Assembly (NCBI GenBank): GCA_902765725.1
Contig: CACXAT010000022.1
Coordinates: 1 to 41,590 of the forward strand
Direction of reading: 5' to 3'
Source: an uncultured Lachnospiraceae bacterium
Lineage (GTDB): Bacteria > Bacillota > Clostridia > Lachnospirales > Lachnospiraceae
DNA: 41,590 nt
Part shown: in pieces, positions 24,686 to 34,376 of the stretch
Layout: every line of letters begins with the position of its first letter
How positions within the stretch are numbered: position 1 is the first letter of the stretch
Translations under genes and position numbers: made by a program
Notes under the pieces: generated by a model
The model's database searches: none
The model's input: the letters and a program-made list of their open reading frames with translations, nothing else
What the model was told of the DNA's origin: nothing

Positions 24686-26427
24686 TATGCTTCCTCCTTT
24701 CCGGTCGACTCAAAGGCCCCGACTCTGCACATCTGGGTGCATACGCCGCATCCGACGCACAGGGTGGCATCCACTCTGGCCTTGCCATTCTTCATCGAGA
24801 TGGCAGGACATCCGATCTTCATGCAGGACTTGCAGCCGACACATTTGTCTGTGTTGACTCGCAGAGCCGCTTTCCTCTTCACGTACTTCAGAAGCGCGCA
24901 CGGCCGCCTCGAGATGATGACCGAGGGCTCCGCGGCTGCCAGCTCTTCTTTAATGACGCTCTCACAGGCCTTCAGATCATAAGGATCCACGACCGTCACC
25001 CGGTTGTACCCCATGGCCCGGCAGAGGGCTTCGAGGTTGATCTTGCCTGCGGGATCTCCTTTGATATTGTAGCCCGTGGTCGGATTCTGCTGATGGCCCG
25101 TCATACCGGTAATGGAATTGTCCAGTATGATCACGGTCGAATTACTCTGATTATACGCTACATTCGCAAGACCAGTCATACCGGAATGCATAAACGTAGA
25201 GTCGCCTATAACGCATACGGTATGTTTCTCGCTCTCTTCCCCGCCCATCTTGTTAAAGCCGTGCAGCGCTGAGATGGAGGCACCCATGCAGAGGGTCATC
25301 TCCATGGATGCCAGCGGGGCAACCGCTCCCAGTGTATAGCATCCGATGTCGCCAAGAACGGTGCAGCCAAGCTTCTTGAGGGTATAGAACAGACCCCTGT
25401 GGGGACATCCCGGGCACATCACAGGCGGGCGCATCGGAAGCGTCTCAGAGAGTGAGAGATCCTTCGGTGCCTCTTTCCCCAGTGCCTTTGCCACGAGATT
25501 CTGGGAGAATTCACCTATGATCGGCAGGATATCCTTGCCCTGTACGTCAAGGCCGAGAGCCCTGCAGTGATTCTCCATGATCGGATCCAGCTCCTCGACC
25601 ACGACCAGCCGGTCGACCTTCGACGCAAAGTCCAGGATCAGCTGATCCGGAAGCGGATTGGCCATGCCGATCTTCAGGATGGAGACGGAGTCTCCGAATA
25701 CTTCCGTTACGTACTGATAGCTGGTGGACGAGGTGATGATCCCGAGCTGCGTCCCGCCCATCTCCACACGGTTCACCGGGGCGCTCTCCGCATACTCCTT
25801 CAGAAGACGTGTGCGCTCTTCCACGATGGGATGCCTCTTCTTCGCATTTCCGGGCATCATGACATATTTTGCGATATTCTTCTCATAGGAACGCACCGGA
25901 ACGCTGCGCTCTCCTGGCTCCACCACTGACTGGGAATGGGCGACACGGGTGCACATCTTGAGCAGGACCGGAGTGTCGAACTTCTCAGAGATCTCATAGG
26001 CAAGCTTCGTGAATTCCAGTGCCTCGGCAGAATCTGAGGGCTCCAGCATCGGCAGCTTGGCTGCGATGGCATGATGGCGGGAGTCCTGTTCATTCTGGGA
26101 AGAATGCATCCCCGCGTCATCGGCAACGACCACTACAAGTCCGGCATTGACTCCGGTATAGGACATGGTATAGAGCGGATCCGCGGCCACATTCAGGCCA
26201 ACGTGTTTCATCGCGCAGAATGAGCGGTATCCTGCCAGGGAGGCGCCAAAGGCACCTTCCATCGCGACCTTCTCATTCGGTGCCCATTCGCAGTACACCT
26301 CGTCATATTTCGCAAGCTCTTCCGTGACCTCCGTACTGGGGGTTCCGGGATAACTGGACGCGAAACAGCATCCCGCTTCGTACAGCCCCCGGGCAACCGC
26401 CTTATTGCCCAGCATCAGTTGTTTCAT
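24685..26427 (-). CDS. iorA: Indolepyruvate:ferredoxin oxidoreductase, alpha subunit
   Basis: The 580-residue, oxygen-sensitive enzyme oxidatively decarboxylates arylpyruvates to arylacetyl-CoA using thiamine diphosphate and ferredoxin. It has an N-terminal pyrimidine-binding domain (SSYPGTPSTEV; the Glu in EWAPNEKVAMEGAFGAS), a thiamine-diphosphate domain with CPGCPHRG and GDSTFMHSG, and a C-terminal pair of 4Fe-4S motifs (CVGCKSCMKIGCP and CVGCGVCTQMC). ATG 26427 is preferred because GGAGGCGGGAAG lies before it; the in-frame ATG at 26445 has no ribosome site. It heads the ior-paaK-ACT operon. Confidence 0.94.
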   Translation of the reverse strand: MKQLMLGNKAVARGLYEAGCCFASSYPGTPSTEVTEELAKYDEVYCEWAPNEKVAMEGAFGASLAGYRSFCAMKHVGLNVAADPLYTMSYTGVNAGLVVVVADDAGMHSSQNEQDSRHHAIAAKLPMLEPSDSAEALEFTKLAYEISEKFDTPVLLKMCTRVAHSQSVVEPGERSVPVRSYEKNIAKYVMMPGNAKKRHPIVEERTRLLKEYAESAPVNRVEMGGTQLGIITSSTSYQYVTEVFGDSVSILKIGMANPLPDQLILDFASKVDRLVVVEELDPIMENHCRALGLDVQGKDILPIIGEFSQNLVAKALGKEAPKDLSLSETLPMRPPVMCPGCPHRGLFYTLKKLGCTVLGDIGCYTLGAVAPLASMEMTLCMGASISALHGFNKMGGEESEKHTVCVIGDSTFMHSGMTGLANVAYNQSNSTVIILDNSITGMTGHQQNPTTGYNIKGDPAGKINLEALCRAMGYNRVTVVDPYDLKACESVIKEELAAAEPSVIISRRPCALLKYVKRKAALRVNTDKCVGCKSCMKIGCPAISMKNGKARVDATLCVGCGVCTQMCRVGAFESTGKEEA

Positions 26428-26485
26428 AGATCTTCCCGCCTCCATTCATGTATTTTTTTCATGAGAATTCAGATTGATAGTACTG

Positions 26486-26491
26486 ATTATA
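26486..26491 (-). promoter_or_regulatory. -10 box of the ior operon
   Basis: A perfect TATAAT on the minus strand lies about 60 bases upstream of the iorA ATG. The -35 region (GTGTTT at 17 bases) is poor, so an activator may be involved. Confidence 0.5.
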
Positions 26492-26564
26492 ACCGATTCC
26501 GCGCAGAGAAACACTAAAAACTTTTACACATTAATGATTTCATGCAATAAATTATTCAGGACGT

Positions 26565-26598
26565 AAAAAAGCGGCGCAGGATTTTCACACTGCACCGC
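26565..26598 (-). terminator. Terminator of the BI-1 family gene
   Basis: On the minus strand GCGGTGCAG pairs with CTGCGCCGC (one G-U pair) and is followed directly by TTTTTT. It separates the BI-1 family gene from the ior promoter. Confidence 0.9.
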
Positions 26599-26621
26599 CT
26601 TCTTCAATATTCTTCAATCAA

Positions 26622-27320
26622 TTATTTGCTGCTCTTTCCTGCGCCCAGGATCTCAAGGAGCCTCAGGAACAGGTTCACCATGTCTACGTAGATCTCACAT
26701 GCGCAGAGGATCGCGTTTCCTACGGTAGGCGCGTACTGCTGTGCTCTCCAGAAGTCATACCCGATGTAGAGGCTGAACAGAGCCGCTCCGAAGTAAGCGA
26801 AGATGATCGTGTTGATGCCCATGATCCATGTGATCACGAAGGCGAGGATCATACCGAGCAGGCAGCCGAACAGTATGCCGCCGATCCTGCTGAAGAACTT
26901 CGGGAATGCGATGCTCAGCATAACCATTGCCGCAGTGATGATACCTGTATACAGGAACGCCTGCTGCACAACTGCTGCTCCAACTCCGCCGTAAGTCGAA
27001 ACGATCACCGACAGGACCAGGCCCAGCGGAATGACGATCATGTTGTATCCCACGAAGCGGATCACGGTTGAGCGTGAGCGGTGGATGACTGCGGTTCCGG
27101 CGATCACCAGAATGATATATCCGACGATCAGAACGATCGGATTCATTGCCATTGCCAGGTTCGTGCATGTCATGCACATGATGATATTGACCACGATTCC
27201 GTACAGAACGAAGCCGCCCATGATCAGGTTGTAGATTCCGGCAGAAACTCCTCTGCCTTCATCCAGGGTCTCGTGCTGGCTCTTTCCAAAACCAATGGTC
27301 TGAGTGGAATTATTTTCCAT
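26622..27320 (-). CDS. BI-1/YccA-family membrane protein (Bax inhibitor-1 like)
   Basis: The 232-residue protein has about seven membrane helices and a short polar N-terminus. The C-terminal YVDMVNLFLRLLEILG is the family's hallmark helix; DFWRAQQ precedes it. Bacterial members such as YetJ act as pH-dependent calcium leak channels, and YccA modulates FtsH. Which applies here is not visible. GGAGG lies nine bases before the ATG. It is a single-gene unit. Confidence 0.9.
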   Translation of the reverse strand: MENNSTQTIGFGKSQHETLDEGRGVSAGIYNLIMGGFVLYGIVVNIIMCMTCTNLAMAMNPIVLIVGYIILVIAGTAVIHRSRSTVIRFVGYNMIVIPLGLVLSVIVSTYGGVGAAVVQQAFLYTGIITAAMVMLSIAFPKFFSRIGGILFGCLLGMILAFVITWIMGINTIIFAYFGAALFSLYIGYDFWRAQQYAPTVGNAILCACEIYVDMVNLFLRLLEILGAGKSSK

Positions 27321-27358
27321 GATTTATTTCCTCCATGTATTTACTATGTTTATTGACG

Positions 27359-27376
27359 CCCGCATCTGTGTGCGGG
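27359..27376. other. Short hairpin upstream of the BI-1 family gene
   Basis: CCCGCA pairs with TGCGGG around a 6-base loop. A run of six T lies six bases to the right on the plus strand, but no plus-strand gene precedes it. The rest of 27321-27487 is AT-rich and holds a second hairpin, GAATCT/AGATTC at 27433-27448; no U-rich terminator for the reductase gene was found there. Confidence 0.35.
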
Positions 27377-27487
27377 AAGCTGTTTTTTATCACTTGCAAT
27401 TACATATACGGAAGACAGGGTGCCAGTCCACTGAATCTACACAGATTCTTAAGCATTTTTATGAAATATTTTGAGTGTGCCTTAAGC

Positions 27488-28675
27488 TCAGCCGTAGAGG
27501 TGCAGCACCTCTACGCCCTTGCGGACCACATGGTATGCCGGATTCTCCAGGACTTTGCGGGCATTCTTCAGCTCTTCCCGGATCTGGATGTGCTGCGGGC
27601 AGTGCCGCTCGCAGGCACCGCAGCCGATGCACCGAGAGGCGGAGGCACTGTCTTTGCGAAGCGCCGTCGTCATGAGATATTCCCTGAAGCCGGTCATCCT
27701 GCCCTCGCTGTAACAGCGGTTGTAGGCGGAAAAGGTTCCCGGGATGTCCACTCCCTGCGGACATGGCATGCAGTAATGACAGCCCGTGCATCCTACCCTC
27801 ATCTTTGAGTTGATGACCTGGGCCACATTGTCCAGCATCTGAAGATCGTCTTCCGTCAGAAGTCCCGCCGAGGAGTGGCTCGCCGTGCGGATATTCTCCT
27901 CCAGCATCTCCATTGAATTCATACCCGAGAGGACGACCGTGACCTCCTCCTGGTTCCAGAGCCAGAGGAAGGCCCAGCCCGCCGGGCTGTGATGGACGCT
28001 GTGCTTCTTAATGATCTGCCGCGCCTGCACAGGCAGGGACTTTGCCAGTCTTCCTCCCCTCAGAGGTTCCATGATCACGACCGGAAGCCCCTTCGAATGG
28101 GCGTACTGCAGACCTTCTCTGCCCGCCTGGGAATGCTCGTCCATGTAGTTGTACTGGATCTGGCAGAAATCCCAGTCGTAGGCATCGAGGATCCTGCAGA
28201 ACATGTCGGAATTGCCGTGATAGGAGAATCCCACCTGACGGATCTGACCGGTCCTCTTCTTCTCCTCCAGCCACTCCACGATCCCGAGTACCTTCAGCTT
28301 CTCCCAGGCGGAGATGTCATTGAGCATGTGCATCAGATAGTAATCGATATAATCTGTGCGCAGTCTCTTAAGGTGCTCTTCGAAATACTTGTCCAGCGAC
28401 TGGGCGGAGCGGATCATGTAGTGGGGAAGCTTCGTGGCAATATGTACCTCGGAGCGTATGCCGTGCTTCTCAAAGATCTCCCCGATCGCCGCCTCGCTTC
28501 CGGGATAGATGTAGGCTGTGTCAAAATAATTGATCCCTGCCTCATAGGCGCGCAGAAGCTCCCGCTCGGTTTCTTCCATATCGATGCGTCCTCCGGAGCG
28601 GGGAAAGCGCATGCAGCCAAAGCCAAGGCAGGACAGTTTATTGCCATAGCGGTCTTCCCTGTACTTCATTTTCAT
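27488..28675 (-). CDS. Aldo/keto reductase with C-terminal 4Fe-4S domain
   Basis: The 395-residue protein has an AKR barrel at about 1-285, with Asp52, Tyr57, Lys82 and His116 in the expected tetrad positions. A ferredoxin-like end carries CTGCHYCMPCP (about 300) and CIGCGACERHCP (about 360). Such fused reductases are common in anaerobes and are thought to use ferredoxin-linked electrons; substrates are mostly unknown. ATG 28675 follows AGGAG by six bases, and the gene starts 10 bases after the MacB-like stop, so the two are co-transcribed. Confidence 0.9.
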   Translation of the reverse strand: MKMKYREDRYGNKLSCLGFGCMRFPRSGGRIDMEETERELLRAYEAGINYFDTAYIYPGSEAAIGEIFEKHGIRSEVHIATKLPHYMIRSAQSLDKYFEEHLKRLRTDYIDYYLMHMLNDISAWEKLKVLGIVEWLEEKKRTGQIRQVGFSYHGNSDMFCRILDAYDWDFCQIQYNYMDEHSQAGREGLQYAHSKGLPVVIMEPLRGGRLAKSLPVQARQIIKKHSVHHSPAGWAFLWLWNQEEVTVVLSGMNSMEMLEENIRTASHSSAGLLTEDDLQMLDNVAQVINSKMRVGCTGCHYCMPCPQGVDIPGTFSAYNRCYSEGRMTGFREYLMTTALRKDSASASRCIGCGACERHCPQHIQIREELKNARKVLENPAYHVVRKGVEVLHLYG

Positions 28676-28685
28676 AATTAACTCC

Positions 28686-31574
28686 TTATTCACTGCGAAG
28701 GGCCGCCACCGGATCCTGTCTGGAAGCCTTCCCTGCCGGTATGGAACCGCCTGCCAGATTGAGTACGATACACAGCACCACCAGGATCGCGGCCGCACCG
28801 GCAGGCAGGTAGGCGTATACCGGCTGGTCGGTAAAGCTGTGGATCGCCGCATTGATCGGTATCTGGAGCAGAAGCGTCAGCAATATGCCGAACATGCCTG
28901 CGAGAATACCGATGATAAATGTTTCCGCGTTGAATACCTGGGTGATGTTGCGCCGCGACGCACCCATGGCGCGGAGGATACCGATCTCTTTTCTTCTCTC
29001 CAGTACAGAGATATAGGTAATGATGCCGATCATGATCGATGACACGACCAGGGACACCGCGACGAAGGCGATGAGCACATAGGTAATGACATCTATGATC
29101 GTCGTGACAGAGGACATCAGAGAGCCTACATAATCGGTATAGGAGATCACCTGCTCCTCATGCCCTTCCTTCTTCATGGCACTGTTGTAGGCATCCAGGA
29201 TATGGATCACCTCTTCTTTGCTCTCGAAGTCCTTCGGATAGATCGTGATCATGCCGGGCGTTCCGGGATCCGCGTATCCGAACCGGATCAGATTGCCGCT
29301 GTAGGTGGAGCTGCCGGCCTGTGCCGCGGCCGCGTACATCTCCTCCATGCGCTCCTGATCCATCTCCATGGAGATCACATCGCCGATCTTCTCGGGATCC
29401 ACCGTGACCAGCTCCATCACTGCAGGGATCAGATCCTCGATCACCTGCTGAAGGGTCGGTGATTCTCCGGTGCGCCGAAGCTCACGGAGGATCCGGACGG
29501 TCTGGACCGCTGTGAGCCTTCCATGCTCCTCCATGACCTGGTCCATCCCCTCCCAGTTTACGGAAACCGCGTCCGGAAGATTCTCCGGATGGATCTCCAT
29601 CGAGTCAGTCAGTCCGGAGAACAGATTCTCATTGGTCTCCCCAAAAGGACTTCCGGTCAGAACGTCGGTCTGCGGGTCGGCAGTCTGAGCCTGCACGATC
29701 TCACTGTCAGCAGCTTCGCCGATCAGGCTCAGCATGAGTTCACTGCGGTAATTGATACCGGGTTCCAGGATGCCGAGGGAATCGCCCGAAGACGTTACGA
29801 CGCCGCAGATCTCGATCTGGGGAGCCTCATCCAGCTGGCTGTGCATGTAGCTCTCGTCATTGGCCCGGTCGATCCAGACGCCCATGGAGTCCTCATAGGA
29901 GAACCGCCTGCACGCGGGCAGAACGCTGAACCGGATCCCCAGAAATTCCTGGGGAGCGTATCTTCCGGAGGCATCCAGGCTTGTGTCCGTCCTGGTTCCG
30001 GTCTTCATGTCGAGGATCATCTGATCCAGCTGTGCGCGGTCCTTCAACCCCATGGTATAGAGCAGATAGTCGGGGACATTTCCTCCCGGCATCAGCACCA
30101 GCACACACTCTGTCTTCTCCCGGGGCCAGTGTCCCGCGAGAAGCTCATAGGATTCCATATACAGCTTCTCTTCTTCGGGAAGCATGTAGAATACGTCATT
30201 GCCGCTCCACAGCGCCATCATGCCGGAGAGATTGTCATCCATGGACAGTCCAAGAGCAGACATGGTCTGGTCCGGATACACCTGTCTGTATCCATCCCCC
30301 TCTTTCAGATAGATCTGGGGACTGATCCCGTAGCTGTAGCTGATGCTCCGAGTCACGTCCTCGATGCCGCTGTATCCGCTGTCAAAAAAGCGCTTGAGCG
30401 CCGCAAGGTCATTGGTCCCGGCGCCTGAGAACACACCGCCCAGGACCTGCTGCTCACTGACCTCATCTCCCTCTGTCTCCTGGATCATGTCCGAATGAAT
30501 CTGCATCATGGCAGCCATGGAGGATTCCATGGAGAAGGTGGACGAGGAGATCTGGAGGGGATACTCGCTCAGCGATTCCTCCTCCATACGGTTGATGTAG
30601 CTGTGCGCTCCGGTCGACAGTGACAGGATCAGGGCGATGCCGGTGATCCCGATCGATGCGGCAAAGGCGACCAGCAGTGTCCGGGTCTTCTTGGAGAGCA
30701 GATTGGAGACCGACAGCGCAAGGGCCGTCAGAAATGACATGGAGGGCATGTCCGCCCTGGCGGTCTTGTTTTTTCCGCGGTCTGTATCCGCCTTGGCGAA
30801 TCTTTCCGGAGCAGTCTCCTCTGAGGCAGTCCCCCTTGGAGCAGCCTCCGCTGGCACTGTCTCCTCTGACGCGGCCGGCACGTCCTCCTGCTGCGGATCA
30901 TAGGGATTGCTGTCACTCTTCACCCTGCCGTCCCGCAGCTTGATGATGCGGGTGGCATAGCGCTCGGCCAGCTCCGGGTTGTGGGTCACCATCACTACCA
31001 GATGGTCCTGCGCCACTTCCTTGAGAAGCTGCATCACCTGTTCTCCGGTATCACTGTCCAGAGCCCCGGTAGGCTCGTCCGCCAGCACGATCGTCGGGTG
31101 GTTCACCAGAGCCCTGGCGATCGCGACACGCTGCATCTGTCCGCCGGACAGCTGGTCCGGCTTCTTGTGCATCTGCTCCTTCAGGCCGACCCTGTCCAGT
31201 TCCTCCGCTGCCCTCTCCCTGCGTTCTTCCCTGCTCACTCCGGCAAGGGTCAGGGCAAGCTCGACATTGCTGAGAAGAGTCTGATGCGGAATCAGGTTGT
31301 AACTCTGGAAAATGAATCCTACCGAATGGTTGCGGTACGCATCCCAGTCCCGGCTCCTGAAGCTGTCGGTCGGAACCGAGTCGATCAGCAGATCGCCCCT
31401 GTCACAGTGGTCCAGTCCGCCTATGATATTGAGCAGCGTCGTCTTCCCGGAACCGCTCGGTCCCAGGATCGCGACAAACTCATTTTCCCGAAAAGACAAC
31501 GATACGCCGTCCAGAGCCTTCTGGACAAGCGTACCTGTTTTGTATTCTTTATAGATATCTTTTATCTGCAGCAT
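28686..31574 (-). CDS. MacB-like ABC protein, ATPase fused to FtsX permease
   Basis: The 962-residue protein joins a LolD/MacB-type ATPase to a FtsX-type permease. ATPase: Walker [10 protein letters not shown] (38-46), signature LSGGQ (142-146), Walker B VLADEPT (163-169) and His198. A low-complexity acidic, Ala/Glu-rich linker (about 225-290) follows. The permease has TM1 near 310-330, a large extracellular domain (about 335-815) and three C-terminal membrane helices. MacB-type proteins are mechanotransducers that drive periplasmic or extracellular events rather than ordinary import. The ribosome site is weak. It follows a small membrane-anchored protein by 34 bases. Confidence 0.92.
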   Translation of the reverse strand: MLQIKDIYKEYKTGTLVQKALDGVSLSFRENEFVAILGPSGSGKTTLLNIIGGLDHCDRGDLLIDSVPTDSFRSRDWDAYRNHSVGFIFQSYNLIPHQTLLSNVELALTLAGVSREERRERAAEELDRVGLKEQMHKKPDQLSGGQMQRVAIARALVNHPTIVLADEPTGALDSDTGEQVMQLLKEVAQDHLVVMVTHNPELAERYATRIIKLRDGRVKSDSNPYDPQQEDVPAASEETVPAEAAPRGTASEETAPERFAKADTDRGKNKTARADMPSMSFLTALALSVSNLLSKKTRTLLVAFAASIGITGIALILSLSTGAHSYINRMEEESLSEYPLQISSSTFSMESSMAAMMQIHSDMIQETEGDEVSEQQVLGGVFSGAGTNDLAALKRFFDSGYSGIEDVTRSISYSYGISPQIYLKEGDGYRQVYPDQTMSALGLSMDDNLSGMMALWSGNDVFYMLPEEEKLYMESYELLAGHWPREKTECVLVLMPGGNVPDYLLYTMGLKDRAQLDQMILDMKTGTRTDTSLDASGRYAPQEFLGIRFSVLPACRRFSYEDSMGVWIDRANDESYMHSQLDEAPQIEICGVVTSSGDSLGILEPGINYRSELMLSLIGEAADSEIVQAQTADPQTDVLTGSPFGETNENLFSGLTDSMEIHPENLPDAVSVNWEGMDQVMEEHGRLTAVQTVRILRELRRTGESPTLQQVIEDLIPAVMELVTVDPEKIGDVISMEMDQERMEEMYAAAAQAGSSTYSGNLIRFGYADPGTPGMITIYPKDFESKEEVIHILDAYNSAMKKEGHEEQVISYTDYVGSLMSSVTTIIDVITYVLIAFVAVSLVVSSIMIGIITYISVLERRKEIGILRAMGASRRNITQVFNAETFIIGILAGMFGILLTLLLQIPINAAIHSFTDQPVYAYLPAGAAAILVVLCIVLNLAGGSIPAGKASRQDPVAALRSE

Positions 31575-31608
31575 ATATTCAGAACATATCCGTCAATCAA
31601 CTACGGGG

Positions 31609-31971
31609 TCACACCTGCGGCTGTGTCTCCGGCTCCGGCTGTGTCTCTGCCTCCGTCTCCGTCTCTCCGGTCCCGAAGTGCGCGTCGATATCAGCCGTGG
31701 TATTGTCTGCGATCTCCTGTACGTCATTGACGAACTTCTCCGCCTTCTTGTAGGTCTCGCTGTCCTTCAGCTCGGACTCCAGCGTCTCCCTGCGGTCCCT
31801 TGCCGCCTGTGACACATCGTCCACGATTCCGGCTGCTTCATCGACGATCACGTCCATGTGGCCCTGGATCTTCTGCTCCAGCTCGGTGTCCGGCTGGTAG
31901 CTCCTTCCGGCTGCCGCGCCTGCGCCGAAGGACAGAAGAATGGAGAGAATCCATGCCCAGAATGTACCCAT
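31609..31971 (-). CDS. Small membrane-anchored coiled-coil protein
   Basis: The 120-residue protein has one N-terminal membrane helix (about 4-20, ending GAGAAAGR), a charged helical stretch with coiled-coil character (about 30-92), and a tail of TE and QP repeats (TETEAETQPEPETQP) encoded by a repeated GGCTGTGTCTC on the plus strand. It resembles YtxH-type stress proteins in layout, but I would not assign the family firmly. AAGGAGG precedes the ATG. As the first gene before the MacB-like transporter it may be its accessory protein. Confidence 0.7.
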   Translation of the reverse strand: MGTFWAWILSILLSFGAGAAAGRSYQPDTELEQKIQGHMDVIVDEAAGIVDDVSQAARDRRETLESELKDSETYKKAEKFVNDVQEIADNTTADIDAHFGTGETETEAETQPEPETQPQV

Positions 31972-32041
31972 AATAAAACCTCCTTATAACTGCAATTCCG
32001 ATAATTAAATTCTTTCTTAAAAATGAACATAGGTTGTACTT

Positions 32042-32070
32042 ATTATAACGAATCTATGATAAGATGTCAT
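32042..32070 (-). promoter_or_regulatory. Promoter of the small protein-MacB-reductase operon
   Basis: On the minus strand ATGACA (32065-32070) and a perfect TATAAT (32042-32047) are separated by 17 bases. The leader is about 65 bases. The divergent gene at 32121 has no equally clear promoter. Confidence 0.75.
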
Positions 32071-32120
32071 GTAAAAATACAAGCGCTTATTTTTCTTTAC
32101 TGAATATTCAGGAGTAATAC

Positions 32121-33356
32121 ATGGCCATTAGAAAGAATCGGTCCGGATTCGCGTTCTTTCTGTTCTATATCGCCCTGCTGATCCTCCTTCTGCCGGTATC
32201 TGTATATGCCGGTGAACAGGACGGCGATCCTGGTGACGCAGATTCTCCGGAAACTGTCAACATCCCGGGATACACCCAGAATGCCTATGGATACTGCTAT
32301 ACGGGAGATGAACAGGTAGTCCGGATCCCGGCTGCCCTCACACAGCTCAACCACTACTGCTTTTACAAGAATGCTTCTGTGCAGGCTGTCATCGTTCCTG
32401 AAACCGTGGACATGGTCTCGGACAGTGCATTTTACAGATGCCCCAATCTTCGGTACATCTGTTTTATGTCGACTCAGACCCGGGTCTCCGACCGTTTCCT
32501 GAACGGTGCCACCGCGCTGATCAATATCTCAGCGCCGAAGAATTCCGCCCTGTACAACAAGTGTGTGAAGGACGGCATCCCCGTCACCTCCTCCAGGAAT
32601 CCGTGCTTTTCGAAAAAGAGGGTGTATCTGCTTCCCGGCGACACCGAGAAGATGCCTCTGTTCAATTCCACGCAGGCAGTGTATAAGACCAGCAGCAAGA
32701 AGATTGTTACGGTCGATGAGAACGGGACGATCCACGCTAAAAAGAAGGGCAATGCCACCATCACTGCCGTGAGCGGAAGGCGGATCTACCAGTACAAGGT
32801 CACGGTCTACAGAAAGAGTGAAAATGAACGGATCAGGCAGATCCGCAAGTCCGAGAAGATCTCCGGCAGCCAGAAGACGATCAAGCGGATCCGGATCGTT
32901 CATGACTGGATGGTCCGCAACATCAGTTACGATTACAACAACTTCCGCAATGGAAGCATCCCCGGAGTGGCCCACACATCCAAGGGAGCCCTGATCCGGA
33001 AGATCTGTGTGTGCGACGGCTACGCCTACGGCTTCCTCAAGGTCATGCGTTCCATGGGAGTCCCCTGCAAGGTCGTCAACGGAACGGCAGACGGTGTCAG
33101 CCACGCCTGGAATATGGTATGTGTCGGCGGGAAATGGTATCACATCGATGTTACCTGGGACGATCCCGTCATCGATGAGAGCAGTACGAATACCATTCCA
33201 AGATATACGTACTTCATGAAATCCACCGAATACATGAAAGCGAATTCCCATCATTTCCAGGAGAAGAAATATCCGAAATGCACCAGCAAAAAATATGACA
33301 AGAAAGGGCTTACCGGTTATTTCAATCTTCTGAGCACCTACATCTACAAGTGGTAA
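32121..33356 (+). CDS. Exported transglutaminase-like protein with LRR and Ig-like domains
   Basis: The 411-residue protein has a signal peptide (basic 3-7, hydrophobic 10-26, VYA at 28-30). A BspA-type leucine-rich segment follows (about 65-150, with VIVPETVDMVSDSAFYRC), then a Big_2-like Ig domain (about 165-230, with SSKKIVTVDENGTIHAKKKG). The transglutaminase core is at about 255-350, with Cys298 (VCDGYA), His328 (GVSHAW) and Asp343 (HIDVTWDD). Such proteins may cross-link or cleave peptide bonds at the cell surface. No anchor is visible. GGAG precedes the ATG and a strong terminator follows. Confidence 0.9.
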   Translation: MAIRKNRSGFAFFLFYIALLILLLPVSVYAGEQDGDPGDADSPETVNIPGYTQNAYGYCYTGDEQVVRIPAALTQLNHYCFYKNASVQAVIVPETVDMVSDSAFYRCPNLRYICFMSTQTRVSDRFLNGATALINISAPKNSALYNKCVKDGIPVTSSRNPCFSKKRVYLLPGDTEKMPLFNSTQAVYKTSSKKIVTVDENGTIHAKKKGNATITAVSGRRIYQYKVTVYRKSENERIRQIRKSEKISGSQKTIKRIRIVHDWMVRNISYDYNNFRNGSIPGVAHTSKGALIRKICVCDGYAYGFLKVMRSMGVPCKVVNGTADGVSHAWNMVCVGGKWYHIDVTWDDPVIDESSTNTIPRYTYFMKSTEYMKANSHHFQEKKYPKCTSKKYDKKGLTGYFNLLSTYIYKW

Positions 33357-33357
33357 C

Positions 33358-33391
33358 AAAAAACAGTTCCCTCGGCGGGAACTGTTTTTTT
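33358..33391. terminator. Bidirectional terminator between the transglutaminase gene and the dlt-like operon
   Basis: CAGTTCCC pairs with GGGAACTG around TCGGC. Six or more A and seven T flank it, so it works for both converging transcripts. Confidence 0.95.
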
Positions 33392-33407
33392 ATGTCCGTT
33401 CTGTCTT

Positions 33408-34367
33408 TCAGGAGATCCACTCTACATACTCTTCATAGAGATCCGTCCAGTTCTTATCGTAGGCACTGTCTCCTCTGTGATCCTCCAGGCCGTAGGTTTC
33501 CTTCAGCCAGGGGCCGAGCCACCTGCACACCTTCTTCATGCCGTCATTATTCAGATGGTCTCCCTCGTCTCTTGTATCCAAGTTCCAGTCGATCGGAACC
33601 TCCTCTGTCATCTCGTTCAGATCGACATAGGGAACACCCAGCTTCTGCGCCTCATCCGAACAGGTATTGTGCTTGAGCGATGTCCAGTTCTTAACGCTGG
33701 GCATACTCAGCAGAAGGACCTCCACGCCCTGCTTCCTGCAGTCGTTTACGATCTTCTTCAGATACCATCTGCTTATGCCCGCAAGAGGCTCTCTCTCCTC
33801 GCTGGGCTGCATGTACCGGTCCAGCATATACGGAGGCGCCTCGTTGATGTACGCCGAGTGATAATATCCTTTTCTGACCTCCACGTTGTCATAGTCCGGA
33901 AGACTGGTGAAGTCCTGCGGCAGCAGAGTCTTCCACCGGTTGTGCCAGTGAACCACCGGGAAGAAGCGGGCTGACACCGCCTCGAAGGCGTCCTGCCAGG
34001 TAAATGGAGAAAAGATAACGTTGCACTCCAGGATCATCAGCTTCGGGTGATGGTACTTCAGGACCAGCTGTGCCATCTCCGACACCTCGCACAGGGTGCT
34101 GGAATTGACACCGCAGCAGTAGGAAGTGAATCCGTCGTTGTGAAACAGCTCCATGGGAGAAATCGAGGTCCTCGACTCACTGTCCCCCAGCAGGAATACA
34201 TCGATGCTGTTTTCAGGCTCTGCTTCAAATCCAAATGCAGCCCAGGTATCATGGCCTGCTTCCTGCATATTATTCTTCGGAGTTGTGAGGACGGAGACCA
34301 GCCACAGCATTCCTGCTGTAACGGCGAGAGTCAGAAACACCGGAATGATTTTCTTCAGATATTTCAT
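33408..34367 (-). CDS. SGNH-family membrane-anchored protein, DltD-like position
   Basis: The 319-residue protein has one N-terminal membrane helix (about 7-26) and an extracellular SGNH domain. LLGDSES carries the block I Ser63, and EGDHLN carries the Asp270-His271 pair; block III is probably around GVNSST. It is the last gene of the five-gene operon, 9 bases after the MBOAT stop, where dltD would be in a dlt operon. It is shorter than DltD (about 400 residues) and lacks obvious close similarity. It may accept the acyl group from the MBOAT protein and pass it to a polymer, or edit the product. Confidence 0.8.
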   Translation of the reverse strand: MKYLKKIIPVFLTLAVTAGMLWLVSVLTTPKNNMQEAGHDTWAAFGFEAEPENSIDVFLLGDSESRTSISPMELFHNDGFTSYCCGVNSSTLCEVSEMAQLVLKYHHPKLMILECNVIFSPFTWQDAFEAVSARFFPVVHWHNRWKTLLPQDFTSLPDYDNVEVRKGYYHSAYINEAPPYMLDRYMQPSEEREPLAGISRWYLKKIVNDCRKQGVEVLLLSMPSVKNWTSLKHNTCSDEAQKLGVPYVDLNEMTEEVPIDWNLDTRDEGDHLNNDGMKKVCRWLGPWLKETYGLEDHRGDSAYDKNWTDLYEEYVEWIS

Positions 34368-34376
34368 GTTCCCTCC

